In this document: in pieces, positions 53,601-61,821 of the stretch
Layout: the number at the start of each line of letters is the position of its first letter
Numbering within the stretch: position 1 is the stretch's first letter
Origin: Actinoplanes lutulentus
GTDB lineage: Bacteria; Actinomycetota; Actinomycetes; Mycobacteriales; Micromonosporaceae
Direction of reading: 5' to 3'
Assembly: GCF_003259845.1 (NCBI RefSeq)
Contig: NZ_QLMJ01000020.1
Span: 62,001-126,000 of the forward strand
DNA: 64,000 bases
Made by a program: the position numbers and the translations under genes
Notes under the pieces: generated by a model
Seen by the model: the letters and a program-made list of their open reading frames with translations, nothing else
What the model was told of the DNA's origin: nothing
Databases searched by the model: none

Positions 53601-54007
53601 TGCGTCCCAGCGCGCCTATGTCCGCGCAGATCCACCGGGTGCGCCGCCTGATCGGAGAGCACCTCGCAGAGCCGGGCCCGGCGACGGTGCCTGTTGCGGC
53701 GCTGACCGCGGCGGTGCGTACGCCCCGCTCGGCCGTGTACGTGACGTGGGACAGCCGCGGCCGGTGCCGCTACGTCGGCAGTGTGCACCGGCCCGCGGCG
53801 CGTGCTGCGGTCGCTGACCGGCTAGCCGAGCACGCCAGGATCCCGGCGCGGCGCAGGACCTGGTACGCCGTCACGGTGTTCCCGTTGCTCGACGGCGTGA
53901 CCGTCGACTTGGTGCGCCACCACGAAGGCTGGGCCGCGTACGCCCTCGACCCGCTCGACGGGTCCGCGCACCCGGCAGCCGGCATGCAGGTGCCCGGGTT
54001 GAACTGA
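53600..54007 (+). CDS. GIY-YIG-like small protein
   Basis: A 135-residue protein starting at the final A of the preceding stop (TGATG overlap). The centre reads SAVYVTWDSRGRCRYVGSVH, resembling the paired GIY...YIG strands (VYV and YVG) of GIY-YIG nucleases, followed by a helix with Arg (VADRLAEHARIPARRRTWYA). The usual catalytic Glu and Asn further on are not evident. It may be a truncated or DNA-binding derivative. Its translation is tied to the 701-aa protein. Confidence 0.5.
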   Translation: MRPSAPMSAQIHRVRRLIGEHLAEPGPATVPVAALTAAVRTPRSAVYVTWDSRGRCRYVGSVHRPAARAAVADRLAEHARIPARRRTWYAVTVFPLLDGVTVDLVRHHEGWAAYALDPLDGSAHPAAGMQVPGLN

Positions 54008-54015
54008 CCGGCCGG

Positions 54016-54048
54016 CCGGCGCCGTGGGCTTCAGTTTCACGGCGCCGG
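54016..54048. terminator. Bidirectional hairpin terminator
   Basis: A perfect 11-bp inverted repeat (CCGGCGCCGTG and complement) with an 11-base loop containing TTCAGTTT lies between the convergent GIY-YIG-like and DnaA-domain genes. Confidence 0.7.
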
Positions 54049-54172
54049 TCGCCCGGGTGGGGACTGTGCCACGAAAGGCTCTGGCATAGAAACCTTGGTC
54101 GAGGTGGCCGCCGTCCTATGGTCCAAGACGTGCGTGATCATGATGCCCGTAGCCGGCTGGCGGAAGCGAGTA

Positions 54173-54832
54173 TCAGGCCGCCGTGGAACCGAACCGGCCC
54201 TCCAGCCCTCGAATGATCTCCAGCGCCTCGCGGAGCACCTCGTCCCGGCTGCCCGAACCCTTCCCAGCAGACGCAGGCGCCGGCTGCCGGACCGGATGCG
54301 GGTCCACCGTGTCGATGCGGACCGCTACCTGCATACTTCGGCCCAGCAGACGCGACAGGGACTCCGCCAGCGAGGGCCGCAGCCGAGACTCGACGACGTC
54401 GCGGGTGAAGGAGTCCGGAACGGCCAGCAGCACCGTGTCCCCGACGATCGTCTCGATCCGGGACCGTTCGATGTAGGCGCGCTGCTGCGCCGACGCGATC
54501 ATCATGGACAGGTCGGTGACCACGTCCGCCCACAACTGGTCGGGATCCAACGCGGGTGCGCAGACGACATCACGCACTAGCCGGGCTGCGTACACCCAGT
54601 CCCGAGTCCCGGTTCGTTCGGCTTCCCTGTCCAGTGCTGCGGAGGTCTGCGCGTCGACGGGAACGAACAGGATCCGGGACCTGGGCTGAGCTGATGTGAC
54701 CGCGTCGATGAGGGCCTGCTGTCGGCCAACGGAGGCGAGCCAATCGGCGACGGGAACCCCGGCGCCGGCGGCGGGTGCAGTGAACGTTTCGAGGTCGGCA
54801 GTGCTGATCTTCACCTTCGGCATGGCGGCCAT
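54173..54832 (-). CDS. Protein with a DnaA-domain-I-like segment
   Basis: A 219-residue protein. Residues about 99-174 look like DnaA domain I: QLWADVVTDLSMMIASAQQR, ERSRIETIVGDTVLLAVPDS, FTRDVVESRLRPSLAESLSR and LLGRSMQVAVRI. No AAA+ domain or DNA-binding domain IV follows. The N-terminal part carries RILFVPVDAQTSAALDREAE and a ribbon-helix-helix-like run, and the C-terminus is a helix (DEVLREALEIIRGLEGRFG). Such a segment could bind DnaA or DnaB partners and regulate or recruit replication for an element. A perfect palindrome lies 480 bases upstream. Confidence 0.6.
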   Translation of the reverse strand: MAAMPKVKISTADLETFTAPAAGAGVPVADWLASVGRQQALIDAVTSAQPRSRILFVPVDAQTSAALDREAERTGTRDWVYAARLVRDVVCAPALDPDQLWADVVTDLSMMIASAQQRAYIERSRIETIVGDTVLLAVPDSFTRDVVESRLRPSLAESLSRLLGRSMQVAVRIDTVDPHPVRQPAPASAGKGSGSRDEVLREALEIIRGLEGRFGSTAA

Positions 54833-55508
54833 TCAACCTGGGCGCGCAACGACACGCGAGACCTGGAACGAGTCGACACCAGTGGCCAATGTCGCTCCCG
54901 CCAAACCCGCCTAACGAAGGTCCCAGCGGGTGGAACACGCGTGAAGATTTTGGTGATCACGTGCTGAAACGTCGGGAGTGTTCCCGGCGCTTTTCCGGCT
55001 CCGGCAACACTGCCGGTGTCGAGGTGCTGGTCGCCGTCAACGGTCTGGCCCTCCGACAGATGCGGCTCCTCGACCCAGGCACCACCAGCGGAGCACGCCC
55101 AGCCCGCGAGGCCGATAAGCAGGTCGGTCAGGTGACGGCAGAGCAGGTCATCGAACCGGGTCGAGGTCCCGGCAAGGTAGGCGTGGATGACCGTCTCCTC
55201 ACCGGGGTGCACCGGCTGTGCTGCCGGTCCGGTAACCGGCAGTGATCTGCGTTGAGCTGATTGCGCGCAAGGCACTCCGGTGGCGCTCAAATTTGGCTCT
55301 GGCGCAGATTTGGTGATCGATCACCATATGCCTGCTGGCGCCGACTCCGGATGTGGTTCGCGCAGATTCCACGGTTCGACCTGAGCTGTAAGCGGTCCAT
55401 CGCCGGACTACTGAAACCGCAACGTCGGCGGCTTGTCGGCCCGGGTCGGTCAGGGGATGCCTGGGCCGGCGTCAACGGCTCGGATTAGGGGGACACCGCA
55501 GTCTGCGA
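54833..55508. other. Noncoding region with repeats upstream of the DnaA-domain gene
   Basis: No well-supported gene. Two copies of AGATTTTGGTGATC / AGATTTGGTGATC occur at about 54946-54959 and 55306-55318, and the second forms a perfect 16-bp palindrome at 55311-55326. Frames on both strands here are open because of high G+C but lack starts and family features. Confidence 0.5.
55311..55326. promoter_or_regulatory. Perfect 16-bp palindrome
   Basis: TGGTGATCGATCACCA is self-complementary over its full length. It lies in the gap between the DnaA-domain protein and the HNH nuclease gene and could be an operator or a partition/origin site. Confidence 0.5.
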
Positions 55509-56534
55509 TTATCGGGCGTGCTGCTCGCGGTGGTAGGCCAGCTGGACGGCGTCGATCCGGTGCTCCGGGACTTGGTGCAGCACGCCCACCGGCGCGTGGT
55601 CATCGGTATCGCGGACCGTCCCGTCGTCGTCGATGTAGATCGCACCGGTATCGAACATCACGTGGTGGTTCGGGCAGAGGCAGAGGATGTTGGCCTTGGC
55701 GTCGGGGCCGTTGTGCGGTCGGCCCAGAGCGCGGATGTGCGCCGCCTCGGCGTACCGGCCGGCGGGGGTGACAATCTGCAGGCCGCACACCTGGCAGGCG
55801 TACTGGTGCAGATCCTTGACCCGGCGGGCCTTCTCGGTGCTGCGGACGATGCGCTGCACAGTCGTCCGGATCCGCGGCGCTTCGGTCCCGGTGGCTGCCT
55901 CGTCCTCTTCATAGCAGTACCAGAGCATGAAAACCATGGAGACGATCGCGAGGTGTCGCATCTCTTGACCGATTTCGTACCCGAAATAATCCAACTCGTC
56001 CGCCCTGACATGCCGTGATATCGCCGCCCCGGGTGACGCTTTCTCCAACCATTCATCCAGGTCCGCCAGATCATTTTCGCGGCCTAATCCGTATTTCGGG
56101 AGTAACCTCCTGAGTCCTTCACGGTCGTATCCTGGGAGCGTTCTGAGCCGTTCCTGCAGGGGCGATGGTGCCACCCCGGCCCCTATTCGCAGCATCAGAT
56201 CAACGCCTTCGGCCGATACCGCCAGCGCGATGTGCAAGCCGAGATCCGGGTTCTTCGCCTCGGCGGGGAAAACGCAACACCACATAGCGTCGACCGGCTT
56301 GGCACCCTGCGGAACATCGCTGGTGAAGACCGCCATCGACGGCTCCCTGCCGATGTACTGCTCAACGACGTCATGACCGATACCGGCCAGCCTTTCCCGC
56401 AACGCCTTGAAATGCTTCGCATCCTTCGCGGAGATCTTGCCACCACGCGAGCAACGCGCGATGAGGTCGCAATCCTCGCTGCCCACCAATCGCACTAGTT
56501 CCCGAAGGATGTGATCCTCGTCGAATGCCGTCAT
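55509..56534 (-). CDS. HNH endonuclease with large N-terminal region
   Basis: A 341-residue protein; ATG 56534 follows GGAG, and TTG 56543 is a longer option. The C-terminal ~100 residues hold an HNH domain: YACQVCGLQIVTPAGRYAEA, AHIRALGRPHNGPDAKANIL, CLCPNHHVMFDTG, with the Cys pairs and the His-Asn-His residues in order. The N-terminal 230 residues are of unknown fold and may recognise the target DNA. This layout is common for McrA-like and other modification-dependent restriction enzymes, but the target is unknown. It stands alone on its strand. Confidence 0.78.
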   Translation of the reverse strand: MTAFDEDHILRELVRLVGSEDCDLIARCSRGGKISAKDAKHFKALRERLAGIGHDVVEQYIGREPSMAVFTSDVPQGAKPVDAMWCCVFPAEAKNPDLGLHIALAVSAEGVDLMLRIGAGVAPSPLQERLRTLPGYDREGLRRLLPKYGLGRENDLADLDEWLEKASPGAAISRHVRADELDYFGYEIGQEMRHLAIVSMVFMLWYCYEEDEAATGTEAPRIRTTVQRIVRSTEKARRVKDLHQYACQVCGLQIVTPAGRYAEAAHIRALGRPHNGPDAKANILCLCPNHHVMFDTGAIYIDDDGTVRDTDDHAPVGVLHQVPEHRIDAVQLAYHREQHAR

Positions 56535-56713
56535 ATGCTCCAACCTAGGTCGGCGACAGACGCCGCGTCCCTCGATCGCCGCCCCCAGCTAGCCGAACGA
56601 TGGAGAGCGGATCGGGTGAACGGGTGGAGTGCACGCCGCATACGCGCTGTTGCGCGCCGGGCGTCCCAATCCGCCGAGGGTTCTTGTCGGACCCCGTCCG
56701 TACGGTCCGGCGC

Positions 56714-57211
56714 ATGGCATCGGAGATTTTGGAACACTTGACCGGCGCGGCTGATGCCGCCGGCGAAAAGCTGACCGAAGCGGAGGTCAGCCAGGTGAAC
56801 GTCGACCGGCTGCTGGCAGATCTTGCCACGGCCCGCACGAGCACGGTCCGTACCTTGCCTCCCGACCCGTTCGCCCCTGTGCCGCGGCGCTGGGTCGACG
56901 CGAACGGCCGCACGATGGTCGACATCGAGATCGAGGTCGACGACGCCTTCGGGGCACATCTTGACTCACTGCCCGACGCCAACGCGTTCATATTGGACGC
57001 CGCCCTGCGCGAGGTGAATCGATCCACCCTCGGCCGACACGCCTACTACCGCCGGTTGACAGCCGCCGCGCAGGAGCTCGGCCTCCGTGTCGGCTGGGGC
57101 GCCGACCTTGACCAGTGGATGGACCACTACCCCGAACCGCCCGCCCACCTCACCGCCGACGTGCTCGCCGCGCACGCCGAGTGGCTGAAGCAGCGCACCA
57201 CCCGACGGTAA
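56714..57211 (+). CDS. Hypothetical protein
   Basis: ATG 56714 is the likely start of a 165-residue protein; the open frame reaches further left. It is helical with ILEHLTGAADAAGEKLTEAE and a region RWVDANGRTMVDIEIEVDDA, then HAYYRRLTAAAQELGLRVGW. No catalytic motif is seen. It overlaps the next small gene by 31 bases. Function unknown. Confidence 0.5.
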   Translation: MASEILEHLTGAADAAGEKLTEAEVSQVNVDRLLADLATARTSTVRTLPPDPFAPVPRRWVDANGRTMVDIEIEVDDAFGAHLDSLPDANAFILDAALREVNRSTLGRHAYYRRLTAAAQELGLRVGWGADLDQWMDHYPEPPAHLTADVLAAHAEWLKQRTTRR

Positions 57212-57468
57212 GGAGCAAGAAAAAGAACGGCCAGACCAATGAGGCACGCGTACGCAACCTGGAAGCGCACGTCTTCCGGACCGACTGCCGCCTCCGCGAC
57301 TTGGAAGCCCTGGTGGCCGAACTGACCGGCACCGACGAACCGTCGCCGGGCGGCCACCGCAATCGCCTGGACCGCCTCGAACGGGAACTGCAGAGGCTCA
57401 GTCAGTTGGTCTCGGCTGCCCGGCGCACGGGCAACGACGCCGAAACGAACACCGGCACGCCGAAGTGA
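57181..57468 (+). CDS. Small coiled-coil protein
   Basis: GTG 57181 is the nearest in-frame start and gives 95 residues; GTG 57115 is a longer option. After a Lys-rich lead come ARVRNLEAHVFRTDCRLRDL and RNRLDRLERELQRLSQLVSA, strong heptad patterns for a coiled coil. It overlaps the end of the preceding gene. Function unknown. Confidence 0.45.
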   Translation: MAEAAHHPTVRSKKKNGQTNEARVRNLEAHVFRTDCRLRDLEALVAELTGTDEPSPGGHRNRLDRLERELQRLSQLVSAARRTGNDAETNTGTPK

Positions 57469-57640
57469 GCCTGGACACCGGGGCCCCGCACCGAGCATGT
57501 GGGGCTCCGGGCAATCGGCGAGGCTGGGCCACACACCGAACGGCGTCGTCGCTCAGCCGCGGTGGAGCTAAAGTTCTGGCCGACGTCGCGGGCATGGCAG
57601 GCTCTTCGTCTGAGCGCCAGCGAAGGAGGACCTTACGGCG

Positions 57641-58339
57641 ATGGACGACTTCCAGCCCGGCTACCCAATCGACCTGCGCTCCGATGGCATGCGGGGGCGC
57701 GACGCTCGCAGGTATGAGGGCGACTTCGAGTACCTGGCCGCGCGTGTCATTGCTCGGCTGACGGGTGAGCGCGTGGTAATCCAGGACGACAACAGCATTC
57801 AGAGCATGGCGGACGTTCGTATCGAGTATGGGGACCGTCCAACCGCGTTCGTGGAGATCGTGTCTGACGTCGACCCCGATTATGCCCAGCTGCATCAGTT
57901 GGTCTTCCGGGGCCAAGAGATGGGCTCCCCTTCGCTTGGCCGGATCTGGTACGTCACGGTCTCGAAGTTGGCCAAACTCAAATCACTTAAGCCCGCCCTG
58001 GAGGCGTTCCTCCGACGGCTGGAGGACGCGGGCGTGTTTCTGGAGCTCGTGCAGCCCGACGGCAGCCTTGCCCAATCCCCGGTGGAAGAACTACGCCAAC
58101 TCAATGGCCTCGGCGTCGTACAGCTCTGCTCTCGGCTACCGCAGCCGGACGAGGAGCCGAAGATCCTTCTCTACCCTCAGGGCGTAGGCGGTCTAGCAGA
58201 GCAGGACTGGCAGACGTTCATCACCTGGTTGGCAGGCTTCCTGAGTGCACCCGGTCAAGCCGACGTGCGCAAGAAGCTTGAGCAGACGGGAGCCGTCGAG
58301 CGCCACGCCTTTGTCGGTGAGTCCCCACGTGTTCCGTAA
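57641..58339 (+). CDS. Hypothetical protein, possibly nuclease-like
   Basis: ATG 57641 follows AAGGAGG. The 232-residue protein has MADVRIEYGDRPTAFVEIVS, where the strand-Asp-strand-Glu pattern faintly resembles a PD-(D/E)XK core, but the Lys is not at the expected place. The middle is helical, and the C-terminus (GAVERHAFVGESPRVP) may be cut short by the integrase stub that follows in another frame. No named family is recognised. Confidence 0.5.
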   Translation: MDDFQPGYPIDLRSDGMRGRDARRYEGDFEYLAARVIARLTGERVVIQDDNSIQSMADVRIEYGDRPTAFVEIVSDVDPDYAQLHQLVFRGQEMGSPSLGRIWYVTVSKLAKLKSLKPALEAFLRRLEDAGVFLELVQPDGSLAQSPVEELRQLNGLGVVQLCSRLPQPDEEPKILLYPQGVGGLAEQDWQTFITWLAGFLSAPGQADVRKKLEQTGAVERHAFVGESPRVP

Positions 58340-58484
58340 GACCGTCGCCACCGTCTTGAGTGGACAGGGCCTAGTCACCGAAGCCGCCGGCCAGCTCGGG
58401 CACGTCGACGAGAGCATCACCAAGAAGTTCTACATCCAGAAACCAGCGACCGCCCCGACGTCAGCCACGCCCTGGAACTGCTGA
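58305..58484 (+). pseudogene. Tyrosine integrase C-terminal remnant
   Basis: The frame reads SPHVFRKTVATVLSGQGLVT, then AGQLGHVDESITKKFYIQKP. The HxFR, GH and Tyr (FYIQ) residues are those of the tyrosine recombinase active site. The N-terminal half is missing. It overlaps the previous gene's end, so an integrase once ended here. Confidence 0.75.
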
Positions 58485-58754
58485 TCGGCGGCGGAAATCG
58501 TCAATGAGATGACCGTCGGGCGGATAGCTAAACGTGGACCATGCGGGATGCGGGCGGTGCCCGCCGACGTCGTCCACCACTGCGGCAGGACCAGTAACGG
58601 CTGAGTTTCCTAAGCCTCGTCGTCGGCGCCGTGCGCGGCCGCGGCCAGCCGCACGTGCTCGCCGGTCAGCGTCCCGGCCGCGCACAGCTGCAGCAGCCGT
58701 GCCACCGTAGCCGCTCCGCTGCTGTGCGGGATCTGCCGCCCTACGAGTGCGCCG

Positions 58755-59060
58755 CTACCGGTTCCGTGGCGTGCGGCGGTTTTTCAACGCCCAGAACAGG
58801 TTGCCCGCGCAGACCAGAGCGCAGGCGCCGAACGTGACCGGCGGCCACCACGCCCCGCCCGGGGTCCACCAAGAGGCAAGCGCCAGCCACGCGAACACGA
58901 TCAGCAGCACCGTCCAGCCGATTACGAACCACGGCACTCGTCGACCGGCCACACGCCCTCCCCAGCGCTCGTCACAGCGGCCCAGCAAAGGCGGGTCGTC
59001 CGGACACATTTCACAGTCAACTACACCCAGAGATCCGCAGGCAACGATGCCGTGCGTCAC
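58755..59060 (-). CDS. Small two-helix membrane protein
   Basis: A 101-residue protein with hydrophobic helices near residues 44-66 (WFVIGWTVLLIVFAWLALAS) and 72-92. A CEMCPDDPPLLGRC segment lies before the first helix. The rest is basic. The real start may be later than ATG 59060. The downstream 58485-58754 stretch holds nothing else supported. Confidence 0.45.
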   Translation of the reverse strand: MTHGIVACGSLGVVDCEMCPDDPPLLGRCDERWGGRVAGRRVPWFVIGWTVLLIVFAWLALASWWTPGGAWWPPVTFGACALVCAGNLFWALKNRRTPRNR

Positions 59061-59091
59061 TCGACGGGTGGAGGCGCGGGTTGTCTGACCC

Positions 59092-60075
59092 TTATGCGAC
59101 GTCCCACCCGATGTTTCTCAGGAGGACCTTCGCGGACGCGACCAGGTACAGCGCGAGCTGGTTCTCGCCCTCGGCGAGGATCCGGTTCAGGTTCCGGTTA
59201 AACACCGCCCGGACTATCCCTTTCGACTCCGGCGTCTGCTGCTGCAGTTCCCCCTCAATGATCTCGGAATCCCGGCGAATTGCCTCCACGTCGTCATCCG
59301 GTAGCCCGAGCACGGGAAGCGCCAGCACAATCGCCTGCACCAGCTGGCGCAGCTCGTCACCGACAAGCCCGGACGAGGTGGTGGCGTTCTGGGTGACGTG
59401 GTCGCCCCAGTTGAGGTTGCTGCCGCTGATAGTGCCGATGTGAAAGACGTGGCCCGGCTGTGTCTGCCTTTGTTTGTTCAGGAACTCTTCCACGCTCACC
59501 CCTGACTCGATGCACCTCTGGCCCAGTCCTGTCAGCCGTACTGTGAGCGGACCTTCCAGCTCTGCGACATAGCTGCCGCCTTCGATGAGGCCAGCTTCCT
59601 TGAGCTGCTCGGCGACGCGCCCGACGAGATTGTCCGGCAGTGTTGATCCTTCAAGGACGATCTTCAGGCCGTCATCACCCCGAAGCTGCGTCCACTCCGT
59701 CCCGTTGGGACTTTCCTGGTAGAGGTACTGAAGAATGCCTCGTTCTGTGGCGCTGCGCATCTCCGCTGGGTTCGTACGCCGACGGCGACGTTCCTCCACC
59801 TCAGCCCTGCCGGTATCGGTCAGGTAAGCAGCGGTTCCACCGAAACCCATCGTCTCGGCGAGCTTGATCAACCCTTGGTTGTGAAGGAGACGCAGCGTGC
59901 CTCGCCAAAGATCCTCGGCGTGGTCGTCAGGAGTGTCACTGAGGAGATCAACAAAACTCGGAATCTCGCCGGCGTTCTCCGGTACGTGGTCGTAGAGAAG
60001 TTCGAGTGCTCGGATGCGACGGCTATGAGAGTCGGACACCAGGTCCTCCAACGCGTTCGGTGAGCATGCATTCAA
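59092..60075 (-). CDS. Hypothetical protein with winged-helix-like modules
   Basis: A 327-residue protein. Two winged-helix-like parts occur in the first 190 residues (HAEDLWRGTLRLLHNQGLIK with LTDTGRAEVEERR, and LVGRVAEQLKEAGLIEGGSY with VRLTGLGQRCIE). A Gly/Asn-rich link follows (FHIGTISGSNLNWGDHVTQN) that resembles the GNxxxGDxxxN motif seen in signal-transducing effector proteins, then a helical end. No enzyme motif. It may be a regulator or effector-associated protein of a defence or stress unit. Function unknown. Confidence 0.6.
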   Translation of the reverse strand: MNACSPNALEDLVSDSHSRRIRALELLYDHVPENAGEIPSFVDLLSDTPDDHAEDLWRGTLRLLHNQGLIKLAETMGFGGTAAYLTDTGRAEVEERRRRRTNPAEMRSATERGILQYLYQESPNGTEWTQLRGDDGLKIVLEGSTLPDNLVGRVAEQLKEAGLIEGGSYVAELEGPLTVRLTGLGQRCIESGVSVEEFLNKQRQTQPGHVFHIGTISGSNLNWGDHVTQNATTSSGLVGDELRQLVQAIVLALPVLGLPDDDVEAIRRDSEIIEGELQQQTPESKGIVRAVFNRNLNRILAEGENQLALYLVASAKVLLRNIGWDVA

Positions 60076-60151
60076 TCAGGGCCGCGCCCACGGACCGCCG
60101 CATGGATTACGGCATGTCCGAGCCGTACGGACATAGAGGCCTGCGACGTGA

Positions 60152-60604
60152 GTGCCGACGAACGTCCGCGGCAAGGGCAGCACCAGCCGCACCGTATTCC
60201 TCGGCGCCGACGGCCGCACCGCCCTGGCCGACTACCCGGAACACGAGCGTCCCGCCGACACCGAACCGGCCGCGCTGTTCCTGTCCGCCGCCTCCATCGG
60301 CTCCCGCCGCCGCGACGGCCGGCTCTCCCCGCGCTCGATCAACCTGATCTGCGAGCAGATCCGGCCTTTGGCACGACGCCGAGCACACCGGCCCGGCCCG
60401 GCACATCAGCCCGCTGCGACCCACGACCTGCGCCACTCGTTCGCCTTCGCGCTCGCCGCGGCCACCGGCAGCGACGCCTACAAGCTCGAACCCCAGCTCG
60501 GCCGCCAGTCCCAGCGCTATATCCACCGCTACCCGAACCCACCCGAAGACATAGCGGCCCGGCTACGTCGAACAGATGTGATCACCGCCGTTTGCGGTTG
60601 GTGA
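60152..60604 (+). pseudogene. Tyrosine recombinase catalytic-domain fragment
   Basis: The 150-residue frame starts with GKGSTSRTVFLGADGRTALA and contains RLSPRSINLICEQIRPLARR, the H-x2-R of ATHDLRHSFAFALAA, and the Tyr of QRYIHRYPNPPEDIAARL. It is the C-terminal catalytic part of a XerC-like or integrase protein, without the N-terminal core-binding domain. The second integrase trace in the window; probably inactive. Confidence 0.72.
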
Positions 60605-60626
60605 CACGGTTCTTACCGGTGACCGC

Positions 60627-60841
60627 GTGATCCGGGTACGGATCGTCGCCGACGACATCGACGAGCTGTACGCCGCGGCCGCCGCCTTTAAGGCGGCGCT
60701 CGCCGTCACCCGCACCAGCCAGCCGGTCGCCGCCGCTCCGAGGACGGCGTCTCGCTCTACCTCAAGGCCCAACTGCCCGCCTCGGCCGACGCCGCGGCGG
60801 GCGCGGCGTCGGCCGAGCACGGACCCCACCGCGGTGCCTGA
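60627..60841 (+). pseudogene. Frameshifted small gene
   Basis: From GTG 60627 the frame reads VIRVRIVADDIDELYAAAAA and then FKAALAVTRTSQPVAA. In the next frame a protein-like continuation follows (RSEDGVSLYLKAQLPASADA) to the stop at 60841. One missing base near 60735 breaks it. Function unknown; it follows the integrase fragment by 23 bases. Confidence 0.5.
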
Positions 60842-60856
60842 CTACGGAGTTGCTCG

Positions 60857-60940
60857 ATGCAGCGAGCCGCCTACGCCCCCGACCAGCTCGCCGCCGAGCT
60901 CGGCTGGAATGGCCCCCGACGGGTGATCTTGCGAAACTAG
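60857..60940 (+). pseudogene. Truncated HTH-like gene start
   Basis: The 27-residue frame MQRAAYAPDQLAAELGWNGP RRVILRN looks like the start of an excisionase-type helix-turn-helix gene that stops inside the first direct repeat (60922-60952). Confidence 0.35.
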
Positions 60941-60952
60941 CGGTAGGGCTGG
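60922..60952 (+). repeat. Imperfect direct repeat, left copy
   Basis: This copy shares GGTGATCTTGCG, then AAA, CTA, GGTA and GGCTGG in order with the copy at 61766-61798. Two single-base gaps and four substitutions separate them. Together they flank the 61097 gene. Confidence 0.55.
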
Positions 60953-61096
60953 GTCAACCACCACGAGGCCCGGACCCCCACGGCCCTGGGCCTCACCCGT
61001 ATCTGCCGTGCGGCCGTACCCGCAACCGGACACGGCCAACTACCATCCCGGGTCGGAACGGCCGAACCCGTCGGCCAGCAGCGGAACGGACACAGC

Positions 61097-61753
61097 ATGC
61101 CTGACCTGGGGAACGTGCCCGAATGGGGCGCAATCGTTGTCGCCCTCGTGGCAGGCGTGTACGCGGCCTGGTCCCGTCACGAGGCGAAGCGGTCAGCCAA
61201 CGCCGCCGAGGAATCCCTGCGCCACCAGCAGGCCCCACAGTTCACCGCTGAGGTCGAAAACCCCGGCGGCGACTCCGAAGGCAGGCACGGCACGCACCAG
61301 CTCACCGTCCGCCTCATCGCTTCGTCCGCCGGCCCCATCGACCGGCTGCAGGCCGACATGCTCACCGAAGGGGTGGCCTTCCCCCGCTGGCAGAACGGCG
61401 TCGAGGCAACGATCCGGCCACCCGAGGCGGGTTGGGACGCGGGCGGTTACCACAAGTTCAGAGCGGTACACGCCTACGAAGACACGACCCCAGCCAGCCT
61501 CGAGGTCGGCGATCGCGCCTCGTGGCGGATCGAGTTCGAGGACGAAGACGAAGGCCTGCCGAAGCTGGAAGAGATCGAGGTCCGGGTGACCGCCGTGCAG
61601 GGCGAACGGTCTCCATGGGTGTGCGTGGTGCACGCCCCGCTCGTCGCGCACCGCACCCACAAGAAGTACCTGGAGCAGCTGAACCGGATCCGCGACCACA
61701 TGTTCAAACCGCCTGGCGAGCGCGGCTCGGCTCGGAGCCCGTACAGCTCGTGA
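61097..61753 (+). CDS. Single-pass membrane protein of unknown function
   Basis: A 218-residue protein starting at ATG 61097. A helix near residues 10-24 (GAIVVALVAGVYAAW) is followed by a charged linker (RHEAKRSANAAEESLRHQQA) and a beta-rich cytosolic domain (HQLTVRLIASSAGPIDRLQA, DRASWRIEFEDEDE). The end is helical. No known domain. It lies alone between two direct repeats, suggesting it was mobilised or inserted as one unit. Confidence 0.58.
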   Translation: MPDLGNVPEWGAIVVALVAGVYAAWSRHEAKRSANAAEESLRHQQAPQFTAEVENPGGDSEGRHGTHQLTVRLIASSAGPIDRLQADMLTEGVAFPRWQNGVEATIRPPEAGWDAGGYHKFRAVHAYEDTTPASLEVGDRASWRIEFEDEDEGLPKLEEIEVRVTAVQGERSPWVCVVHAPLVAHRTHKKYLEQLNRIRDHMFKPPGERGSARSPYSS

Positions 61754-61765
61754 CAGCCCCCAACT

Positions 61766-61798
61766 GGTGATCTTGCGGAAAGCTAATGGTAAGGCTGG
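61766..61798 (+). repeat. Imperfect direct repeat, right copy
   Basis: This copy reads GGTGATCTTGCGGAAAGCTA and continues ATGGTAAGGCTGG. It matches the left copy at 60922 in the same orientation, 845 bases away. Confidence 0.55.
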
Positions 61799-61821
61799 AA
61801 AGGGCCATTTGGGGAGGCTGC

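Noticed and set aside
54811-55290. 159-aa minus frame upstream of the DnaA-domain gene
   Set aside because: Part (AYLAGTSTRFDDLLCRHLTD) looks protein-like, but no start codon fits and it overlaps the DnaA-domain gene start.
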